Below are positions 55,370 to 64,000 of a stretch of 64,000 nucleotides of DNA, piece after piece. Position 1 is the stretch's first letter. Each line of letters starts with the position of its first letter. The stretch is from positions 13,917,764 through 13,981,763 of the forward strand of contig NC_092583.1 in the NCBI RefSeq assembly GCF_037975245.1, read 5' to 3'. The stretch comes from Apostichopus japonicus (taxonomy: Eukaryota > Echinodermata > Holothuroidea > Aspidochirotida > Stichopodidae). The translations under genes were made by a program, and so were the position numbers. A model generated the notes under the pieces. The model saw only the letters and a program-made list of their open reading frames with translations. It was not told the origin of the DNA and ran no database searches.

Positions 55370-55810
55370 TCATTTACCTCCAAAGGAGCCGGAGAAGAAG
55401 AAATTGCGGAAAGTAAAATTACACATGCCTGTACCGTTGATTATTTTGTGGAGAAATTATTCATTATTGATTGGCATACAAATGAAAATATGGAGTTATT
55501 TTTCATGGTTAAAAATGTCGGGCCTGTTTTCCTCCTGCGTTGGCTGTCATTTAATCTTGTTTTTAGATCCCTAAAAATCAATCAAGTTTGTCTCTTTCCG
55601 CATCCCGTAAGATCAATGTTTTGGGGAGAAAGACGTCCTGGCTGGCATCAGGTTTCTTGATTACGGTGAAATCGAGCCCGGTTTGTCCTAGGCATACAGA
55701 GAGGTAATGTCGTTAAGTTTGAGGTTACTGTGATCGCCGTCAAACAGGCCCTGGCTGGGTATAACTACATATCATCCGTTCTGGAAGTCGCTGCAGCAAA
55801 ATTGCATGAA
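55370..55810. promoter_or_regulatory. Candidate conserved non-coding block near the finger-2 exon
   Basis: About 440 bases of balanced composition with no repeats, just upstream of the second zinc-finger exon. A + strand frame of 70 codons is present but shows no family and no good splice pair. Its texture matches enhancer-like conserved elements of transcription-factor loci. The call rests on composition alone. Confidence 0.3.
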
Positions 55811-56116
55811 TTAGTATCCTATTGATTTTTTTCTTCACTTACAAGATCTGTTAAGATGGGGACGGGATGAGAGAAAACAGTGAATGTGGAGGGATTGCCA
55901 AGTTCAGAAAGGAATGGGGTATATATATATATATATATCAGATTTGTGAATATTAGTCCTTTTGTGCTTGTTAAATGTTTCATTGTGACAAGTGTAAACA
56001 AGACAAGATTCACAAAAATATAGATTACTGATAAAAATGATAAATTTTGTAACAGAAAGCCAAATAAAAAATGACATTCTCTCCAATATAAATATTTTTT
56101 TGTGTCTTTGTTTCAG

Positions 56117-56258
56117 GGTTTCTTCAGACGTAGTCTCACTCAGCACGAATCCTACACATGTTCCAACAATGGGCAGTGTGATATTTCTCTCTATACCAGG
56201 AACCAGTGTCAGCTTTGTAGGTGGAAAAAATGCCTTGCTGTGGGCATGTCAAAAGAAG
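56117..56258 (+). CDS. Nuclear receptor DNA-binding domain exon, zinc finger 2 (NR1-type)
   Basis: This exon continues the receptor in phase 0 with GFFRRSLTQHESYTC and ends LAVGMSKE plus one base of the next codon (phase 1). The second finger is intact: C-x5-C-x9-C-x2-C, from CSNNGQC to CQLC. SNNGQ forms the D-box used in dimerisation. The acceptor is tttgtttcag and the donor is GAAG/gtaagc. CLAVGMS is typical of NR1 members such as ROR, E75, E78 and PPAR, while TRNQCQ recalls thyroid hormone receptors. The tryptophan in CRWKKC is unusual, as L, F or Y is normal there. Reading through the donor stays open for about 90 codons but loses all similarity, so the splice is preferred. The T/A-box and ligand-binding domain must lie on later exons, none of which I recognise before base 64000. 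Confidence 0.94.
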
Positions 56259-57941
56259 GTAAGCCAGCCAATGAGTTAAAAACAATTTGTTTGAAAGCAG
56301 TAACTACTCCTGAGAGAGATCATTTTTGTCCCAATGGGGTGGGTAATGTGCTGGGGTGGGTAGACATATCAATTCTAGAATCCTCTGTCACTCAATTTGT
56401 CATATTTTGGTTGCGGATGGGTGGGGGATGGGGGTGGGGGGTTGCACACCCTTCTGGAATTATTTTATTAATACCATTTCAGCAAAATGTGAGAAATGTT
56501 TGCATTTTATACTATTACTGTGACTGGGGTGTATTCTTCTAAGATTTCTTACCTATCATTTTATCATACCTCATTGAAACAACAGATTGTATGAAAAATA
56601 ATTCCATGCCGAAAATGAAATTATTGGAACCCCCTTATCATACTTCCACACATCATCATAGTCATAAGCAGAGTCACGAGCCCTTTGACCAAGGAGACGT
56701 GCTTATGCTTACTTATGCTTACTATGACAAGCACAGTAGCATCCAAGAGTCTTCCCAGATTGAGAGGCATGAGTTATGGGGCGCTGATTTTACGAGACAG
56801 TTTTAAGGTTCTCAGCTTAGCTCGTAAACGAACTGAGACAAAATATGTAAAGGTGATGGACGGCAGGCAGGAGGGAGGGAAGTTTATTCTGTGTTTCCCA
56901 GTTAGATGAAGTCTTCCTTGTTTTTCTTAGTTTTAAGGGGGCTATTTTCTGTGATATGGAAGGAAGGAGGGTATATAGGTACTCTGTGGTACTGGGGTGG
57001 TTGTTAGAGTGGGTGGGGGTGGGGAGGACAGAAGAGCAAGGATAGGTGGCAAAAATATGTTATGTATAATTGGGCAAGAAGACAGGTAGGTCCATAGTGC
57101 CATAAGTGGAAGTGAAGCTTTCCTAAATTGTCCTTTATTATCCACTTGGTTTTAGTATTTATTAGAACTGGGCTGCACTGTGATGACATTTAGAGTTACA
57201 TTACAGGTGGATGGGGTAGCTCAACTTGGAGTTATAGCAACCTTGACCTATTCTAACCACTTTTCAGGTCAATTGTTTGGAGTTAATGGCAGTTGTTAGG
57301 CCTTTGTGATCATGGTCAGGTTAACATCATTTCAGATAAAGTTTACTGAAGTGTGACACTTTTATGACTGCCTTGAAAGACTTACAATGGTCCTCTGTAA
57401 CTTCACACCTCTTTGATGAAGAAGAAAAAATGACACCTGGGTTAATTGAATTTTCCACCAATGTCATGATTCTGGTGCTACCGTAAGGTATGCAAGATCT
57501 GATGCAGGGAGGTTCTTTAAGAGCAAGTAATTCTAATTGGTCTGTATAGCTTCAGGAAGTCAAATCTTGTACTCTGAGGCTACTAAAAGATGCAGTTTCT
57601 CTCATATATGACATGCCCTACTTCCCCCCACTAAGGGTTCAGTTATATGGTCAATTTAGAAAGGTTAGGTCGTTGCAGGTCAAGGTTAGGCTTTGTTTGG
57701 TGGAGAGGAGGAGGAGGAACAAGTTTATACTGTTTGGGGTCTCCCAGTTGGTCCCTGGGGTCTTAAGTTGGCAGGTGACTACCAGTTAATGGTATGTGGG
57801 TCACTATTTGTTGGAGGTGAACTGTAAATGCATTTAACTATCTTAACCTGATCTAGATCTGAGATTGAGGAAAGTCTTGTATTATAATTGGAGGACTATT
57901 ACTCTAGGTACCATATTGTTGTTGTGTATGTCTGTGTGTTT

Positions 57942-57956
57942 GGGGGGGGGGGGGGG
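57942..57956 (+). repeat. G15 homopolymer
   Basis: One of the longest G tracts of the window. Comparable tracts are G18 at 17849-17866, G14 at 23660-23673, C13 at 22093-22105 and C13 at 23014-23026. Confidence 0.95.
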
Positions 57957-58047
57957 TTGAAGTCTTGTTCAGTTGTATGAAGTGTAGCTCTTCAGGGATA
58001 CCTCTAAAATTATTTCAGTTGCTGGGGTAAAAGTTTCAGTAGTTTTT

Positions 58048-60694
58048 GGTTCCTTGCTTTAGCAAAAGGAACCTATGCAGTCAGGTTGGCGTGTGTGTGT
58101 ATGTATGTATGTGTGTGTGTGTGTGTGTCTGTGACACTTGCTTGGGTACGCTCTATCTCAATAAGGGAATGTTGGATTGAGGCCAAACTTGGACTATAGA
58201 TCCGCCATATGGAGAAGGTGTGCCCTATTGTTTTTGGTGCCCACAAAGGTCACCAAAGGTCAGTTATGGTCCAAAAACCGAAAATATTAAAACTACAATA
58301 ACTCCCAGTGCCAATGTGCGACAAGATTGATATTTTGGGACAAGTTGTGAACTGGTTAGGGGAGCATTTTCAAACTTAACGGTCATGTGATCCGAGGTCA
58401 CCGAAGGTCAATTAATGATAAAAAACTAGTATTTTTGCAATAACTTGAGAACGAAATGTCTGTTAGGGTTGGGAGTTGCCTCAATGTAATCCAATTGTCG
58501 ACCTGCATCTGGGTGACCCTTGACCTCAATTTGACCTCTTGTGACCTTTTCGTGTTTTTGGGATTTTTACAGTTTCGATGCTATTTTCAGATGTCAAAGG
58601 TACCTTCTGATCATAAATGTCAATAGGTTGACCCCGTGTGACCTTTATGTGCGAAGTTATATGGGGTCAAAGTTTTTCGGTCGGAGTTAGGATGGTTGTA
58701 CAGACTTTTCGTTTTGTTTTTTGGAATCAGGAGATTAAACTACATCTGAAACCAAGGTCAAAAGGTCAAAGGTCACATTAGAAAAAATGTGCTTATTTTG
58801 GGAGGAAACGAGCAAAAAAGAAAATGTTTGGTTTTGATGCTAGATTTGGATATCAAAGGTACCTTCCGATCAAAAATGTCAATTGGTTGACACCCGTGTG
58901 ACCTTCGTGTGCGAAGTTATACGAGGTCAAAGTTAATTTTCAGACATTTAATGCAACAACTCCCAGTTCCAAGGTGTGACATGGTTGATATTTTTGGACA
59001 AGTTGCAAATGGTATAGGGGAATATTTTCAAACTTAGCGGTCATGTGATCCGAGGTCACCAAAGGTCAATTAATGTCAAAAACCTAGTATTTTGGGGGTA
59101 GAAAATGGGCAAAGAAAAAAATGTTTGAATTTTTATAGTTTGATGCTCTAATTTAGGTCTCATCAATCAAAAATGTCAATAAGTTGACCCAAAGTGACCT
59201 TTGTATGTTAAGTTATATGAGGTCAAAGTTAATTTTCAGACATTTAGTGTAATAACTCCCAGTGCCAAGGTGTTACACAGTTGATATTTTGAGACAAGTT
59301 GCAAATGGTATAGAGGAATATTTTCAAACTTAACGGTCATGTGATACAAGGTCACCAAAGGTCAATTAATGATAAAAAGATAGTATTTTTGCGATAACTT
59401 GAGAACAAATTGTCCGTTAGAGTTGGGAGTTGCTTCAATGAAGTCCAATTGTCGACCCGCATCTGGGTGACCCTTGACCTCAATTTGACCTCTGGTGACC
59501 TTTTCGTGTTTTGTGGATTTTTTACAGTTTCGATGCTATTTTCAGATGTCAAAGGTACCTTCTGATCATAAATGTCAATAGGTTGACCCCTGTGTGACCT
59601 TCGTGTGCGAAGTTATATGAGGTCAAAGTTAATTTTCAGACATTTAATGCAATAACTCCCAGTTCCAAGGTGTGACAAGGTTGATATTTTTGGAGTATTT
59701 GCAAATGGTATAGGGGAATATTTTCAAACTTAACGGTCATGTGATACAAGGTCACCAAAGGTCAATTAATGATAAAAAACTACTATTTTTGCGACAACTT
59801 AAGAACAGATTGTCCGTTAGGGTTGGGAGTTGCTCCAATGTAATCCAATTGTCGACCCGCATCTGGGTGACCCTTGACCTCAATTTGACCTCTGGTGACC
59901 TTTTCGTGTTTTGTGGATTTTTACAGTTTCGATGCTATTTTCAGATGTTAAAGGTACCTTCTGATCATAAATGTTAATGGGTTGACCCCCATTTGACCTT
60001 CGTGTGCGAAGGTATTTGAGGTCAAAGTTAATTTTCACACATTTAATGCAATAACTCCCAGTGCCAAGGTGTGACAAGGTTGATTTTTTTGGACAAGTTG
60101 CAAATGGTATAGGGGAATATTTTCAAACTTAACGGTCATGTGATCCAAGGTCACCAAAGGTCAGCTAATGTTAAAAAAGTAGTATTATGGGGGGAGAAAA
60201 TGGGCAAAGAAAAAATGTTTGAATTTTTACAGTCATGCTCTATTTAGGTCTCACCGATCAAAAATGTCAATTGGTTGACCTCCGGGTGACCTTTGCGTGT
60301 GAAGTTACATACAAGTTCAAAAGTTAATTTTTTGACATTAAATTGCACAATTAAATCTCAATGCCAAGGTGTGACATGGTTGATATTTTGGGACAAGTTG
60401 TGAATGGGGTGGTGGAACGTTTTGAAACTTCAAGGTCATGTCATCTGAGGTTACCATTGTTATCATATCTGTTGACACGCTTGTAGGTCTCTTATATTTC
60501 TTACATTTTCGACGCCATATTAGATCTCAATAGTGCCTTTTGATAAAAACTCCGATCACATTTTGTGATCACAAAAGTGTTGGCTATAGTGTTGGTTACT
60601 TTATGGGAACATGTAGGACAATTACTTGGACTATTTCAGTTCAATCTTGCTTGATAATATGATGTGTATTGTCATATACCCCAAGCAAGGAACC
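58048..60694. mobile_element. AGGTCA-rich element with 12-bp terminal inverted repeats
   Basis: The element begins ggttccttgctt (58048-58059) and ends aagcaaggaacc (60683-60694), an exact 12-bp inverted repeat. Just inside the left end, an imperfect hairpin runs to aaggaacc. After a GT microsatellite and a unique leader, the body is a tandem series aligned on the block ctcccagt/ttcc at 58302, 58960, 59256, 59656, 60055 and a degenerate copy at 60357, giving steps of 658, 296, 400, 399 and 302 bases. Each unit carries AGGTCA or TGACCT half-sites. DR4 sites of the form aggtcaccaaaggtca start at 58247, 58395 (one spacer change), 59053, 59349, 59749 and 60148. Reverse clusters with DR1, DR5 and DR4 spacing are at 58514-58547, 59468-59501 and 59868-59901. 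No transposase is present and no target-site duplication is clear. It is likely a non-autonomous DNA element or an expanded repeat. Confidence 0.6.
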
Positions 60695-62112
60695 ACAGTG
60701 CCCTTGGGCTCTTGTTATTAAACATATTGCAAGTACTTGTCTTCCCTGAACTGAAAGTTCTAACAATTACAGGATTGAGAAACGGTGTATTGTATGTATG
60801 TTTGTATGTATTTTAGATCCTGGACACCTCGGTACTCACAAATGCAACGTTTTTAGCCAGAATTAATCCAAAAGAGAGCATTTCCATATCAAACATAGAA
60901 TCATTTCCATAGCACATTTATGAAGACAAATAATTGACATTACTTCTGCTGTTTTTCCTTGCAAACTGACTAGGCATAGCATTATATACTTAGTACAAAG
61001 AAGCACCAGAACATTATTAGGTACTAAACCTCTCAGACCCTGAGAGAAGTGATATAGAGACATTTTCTTGGTAAGGGATGATGAATGTTTTCCCTTTCAT
61101 GAAACTATGAATTGAATCCTGTTTATAATATAGTGTAAACATTTGTAATTGTTCTGTGGTCTGTACCTGTTACACGCCTCTGCATTGTTCTTGGCTAATA
61201 CTATATTAGGATTTACGTTGGGAGCACATCACTAAAATAAAGACCTAGGAGGGGTAACAATAGCAACAACCTCTGCTATCCCCTCACATTCAGGTGGGTG
61301 CCCTTCCCATCCATATTCAGGCTGGTTCACTGGGTATTTACAAGCTTTTGCAGTGATTTCGGAGGAGGAGCGCTTTGGTGTTTGTTGTCCGGGAATAGCA
61401 AGCTGTCAGACTTAACCAAATGGGCCATAAAAATTCTTTGAAGCATCTGGAATTTTTGTATGCAATTAACATTGGTGGAAGGCAGTAAATCAATCTGTAC
61501 ACTGTGCACTTGTGATATTCCTGCAAGCCTGCACTGTATTAACATACCTCTCTGCACAGAGTCATTGCTAACTCTTGTGGACAGGCAACATAATGCCAGA
61601 GAACTCTACCCGCATTGACTGTTGACCCCAAGTGTGTTTGTCAATGACAGGTTCCATATTATTCTATTGTATATTAAGGAAGCCCGAGTGCAATGAACCT
61701 AGCAGGTGACTCCACCATAGACCTCTGAGGCAAGCTGCTGGGGCGATGTTTTATGAGGCTGTAAACCCAGAAGAGGCAGTTTACAATGATGGATGGAACA
61801 GCGTCTCTACTGCTAAATGTATTTTGGTGTTAAAAAAAAATGTTTCCTTTAGGTTCAAGGTCACGTTGAAATATTGTCTCAGTAGCGAGGAAAGACATTG
61901 GATCTCTCTTTACAAGCAGATGGGGCACCATTAACACTTTGGACCTGTTTCTCCTGGGTAGTGTTAAAACAGGGAAACAAGTTTTACTTGAACTGAGAGG
62001 GCAAGAATAATTTGTGATGTTACATATGATTATAAGATATAAATATGTGGATTTCACCTGCTGTTGAGCATGTAGGTGTGATCTACACCAATGTTAACTG
62101 CAGAAGCAACCA

Positions 62113-62149
62113 TTTTGACACTTGACAACTTCAGTGGCAAGTGTCAAAA
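62113..62149. repeat. 12-bp inverted repeat hairpin
   Basis: ttttgacacttg (62113-62124) and caagtgtcaaaa (62138-62149) are perfect complements around a 13-base loop. The role is unknown. Confidence 0.75.
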
Positions 62150-62799
62150 AGGAGGAAAAAGCTGGTGGTGTGTTGACTCCAGCTCGATGCACACACACCC
62201 TGCACTTTTCATTCTTAGTCTCCGGAATTCCATTTCTTGATATTGTCAAAGAGAATTTAAATGAATAACACTGTTCTAGTGTCACACTACAAAATAACTA
62301 TGTAACTTATCCAGGAGAAATCAACAGTTTTCCCCATCTGAAATGCTCTTCAAAATGGTTTTTTTTTAAATCAGGAACTAAATCTGTACATTGGATAGCC
62401 CACCAAATGTGAATTATAATCTGTAAGTTATAAGGCACTTAGCTTTTCTGACATGCACATGAGCCTGCTTTGCATCGCTATATTTCTACCTTCCAGGCAG
62501 CTACTGACAGTCTCAAATATATGTTTTACAATAAACGTGTACAGGACATTGCTCAGTTAGAGATATGTATTTATCCTCAGGCAGTTTGTTGATCCTTGTA
62601 TCGTTGCCTTTCATCAAACTCCACCAAACGATATTGAAAGGAATTGAAAAAAAATATATGTATTTGTGACTTCAAACTACATCCTAATGATGACTTCCAA
62701 AATTTAAAATGTCCTTTGAGGCAATACATTATCGTCCGAACATGCATTTGTGTAATGCGATAATATATAACAGTCATCTGTGTCCCTCAAAGATCTCGG

Positions 62800-63172
62800 C
62801 AGCCTACTTTTAAAGTGACTTTTCATTAAAAAGTGCATTCATTTCTAAAGCATGACAAACTAGCAATTATCTGGACATCCCAGTCCTTATTTTTATCTAT
62901 TTCTCTTTAATTGTATCATCAAGAATTTACTTGTCACTACTGAGTATGTTATATTTAAACCAGATAAATGCCATGCGCAGCCTACTTTTAAAGTGACCTA
63001 TCATTAAAAGTGCATTCATTTCTAAAGCATGACAAACTAGCAACTATCTGGACATCCCAGGCCCTACTTTACCCATTTATTTTTAACTTTTTTTCCCTTT
63101 AATTGTATGATCAAGAATTTTACTTGTCACTACTGAGTATGTTATATTTAAACCAGATAAATGCCATGCGCA
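62800..63172. repeat. 178-bp tandem duplication, two diverged copies
   Basis: Copies starting cagcctacttttaaagtgac begin at 62800 and 62978 and both end ccagataaatgccatgcgca. The second has gained about 15 bases of T-rich sequence in its middle. Both share a run with agcatgacaaactagcaa. Confidence 0.92.
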
Positions 63173-63763
63173 TAATGCAAATATAAAATGATGATCGCTG
63201 CGAATATTTGGCGAGAAAGACGAAAAAAGCTGATAAAACCAATGAAAGGTCATACCTTAAGCACACTGACATACTTTGTGATTCATTACAACCTCTCAGC
63301 AAACCTGCATTAAAATGATGTAGATAAAAACAGAAAACAATACTAGAAAAGCATAGCCTACATTTTTATGCTTTTCGCACGATAACATTGAAACGCCAGT
63401 GAAGGTTGGAACCAGAACCAGGTGTCTTTTTCAAGGATCACAGTCTATTTTTTTGTTTTATACTTTCATCTTTTCCATCAGAAAGCAAGGGTACGATCAT
63501 AATTGCTCTCTCTATGCATGTCCTTCATTTAGTCAAAACTATACAAAAAAGAAAACACAATTGATAGATTTTGCAAAAAATCAATACATGTGTCAAATAT
63601 TGTAAATTACAGAGAACAACACATCATGTATTGTGCAATAAGTAATGCCAATTTTCATTTTCAAAAGGTCATTTGATGTGCGCGGTTTAAGGTGACATAC
63701 AAGCACTTGCCACAGCTAGAGTTACTCCCCCATCCCCTCCCCCCAGCCTTTCTATGTAGATGC

Positions 63764-63976
63764 CTAAATGTTTCTCATATCATAAGGAAGGCCTTTTGTT
63801 TTACATAGTCTGCATTTATTCTCCCGAGCTTCTCTGTCATTGATGAACACGCTTTCCAGGAATTTGTTTGTGTTCACCATAATTCTTCCATCAAGGCTGA
63901 GCCACATCAGTCTTGCAACTTGGAATATTAAAGACTTGAAGCTGATAAAGTTGAGAAATGGAACTAAGAAATGCAA
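63764..63976 (-). other. Unrecognised minus-strand open frame at window end
   Basis: The 70-codon frame reads in part VARLMWLSLDGRIMVNTNK and NDREARENKCRLCKTKG, with more balanced codon use than most frames here. No family is recognised and no splice signals were established. It could be a terminal exon of an antisense gene, a retroelement fragment or conserved non-coding DNA. Confidence 0.2.
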
Positions 63977-64000
63977 CTTTGCTATTTTTATGGCAGTTAA

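Larger units (their letters stand above)
51972..56116 (+). other. Intron splitting the DNA-binding domain (phase 0)
   Basis: This 4145-bp intron lies between the two zinc-finger exons, with gtatgt and tttcag ends. It contains no repeat array. It holds a strong hairpin at 53898-53938, a C-tract at about 55049, a short TA run at 55920-55938, and less AT-rich blocks at about 52180-52290, 54180-54390 and 55370-55810 that resemble conserved non-coding DNA. I see no additional exon in it. Confidence 0.85.
56259..64000 (+). other. Start of the next receptor intron (no exon recognised)
   Basis: After the gtaagc donor at 56259 I find no sequence resembling the receptor hinge or ligand-binding domain. 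The stretch contains a G15 tract (57942-57956), a GT run (about 58087-58130), the AGGTCA-rich element (58048-60694), a hairpin (62113-62149), a tandem duplication (62800-63172) and a minus-strand open frame (63764-63976). Scattered AGGTCA-like half-sites also occur at 57230-57690, upstream of the element. Confidence 0.7.

Noticed and set aside
56259-56542. Continuation of the zinc-finger-2 frame past the donor
   Set aside because: Similarity to receptors ends exactly at a strong gtaagc donor and the rest is low-complexity intron sequence.
59352-60077. Several 60-80-codon frames on both strands
   Set aside because: They are translations of the AGGTCA tandem units and recur with the repeat.

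Overview
The window looks like animal nuclear DNA: AT-rich, with long introns, many microsatellites and minisatellites, frequent homopolymer G or C tracts, and GT-AG splice signals. It is not prokaryotic. The retroelement debris (a LINE 3' end with a gcgctatata...(tta)n tail and a tRNA-derived SINE) and the style of the repeats suggest a marine invertebrate, possibly an echinoderm. That assignment is an inference and no species is claimed.

Only one gene is firmly supported: a nuclear hormone receptor on the + strand. Two exons encode its complete DNA-binding domain. The first (51883-51971) carries zinc finger 1 and the P-box. The second (56117-56258) carries zinc finger 2. They are joined by a 4.1-kb phase-0 intron at the CEGCK/GFFRR boundary. 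The domain belongs to the NR1-type receptors, but the group is not resolved. A small candidate upstream exon (5878-5943) has good splice sites and ends in the phase that the finger-1 exon needs. If real, it lies across a ~46-kb intron and encodes part of the N-terminal A/B region. The promoter and start codon were not found. The hinge and ligand-binding-domain exons are presumably beyond base 64000.

Layout: 1-5877 is 5' flank or intron. 5944-51882 is a very long presumed intron with a SINE (about 19.8-20.0 kb), LINE 3' fragments (20.8-21.0 and 22.3 kb), a 140-bp inverted-repeat element (45.1 kb), and a series of tandem arrays at 32.8, 35.1, 36.0, 39.3, 40.2, 43.2 and 48.2 kb. 51972-56116 is the intron inside the DNA-binding domain; it contains a strong hairpin and a 450-bp block that looks like conserved non-coding DNA. 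56259-64000 is the start of the next intron. It holds the most striking feature: a 2.65-kb element (58048-60694) bounded by exact 12-bp inverted repeats and built of 296/400-bp tandem units, packed with AGGTCA half-sites in DR1, DR2, DR4 and DR5 arrangements. AGGTCA is the half-site predicted for a receptor with the EGCKG P-box encoded by this same gene. This raises the possibility, unproven, of an intronic nuclear-receptor response array.

Most other open reading frames are under 100 codons, overlap simple repeats or each other on opposite strands, and are not called as genes.
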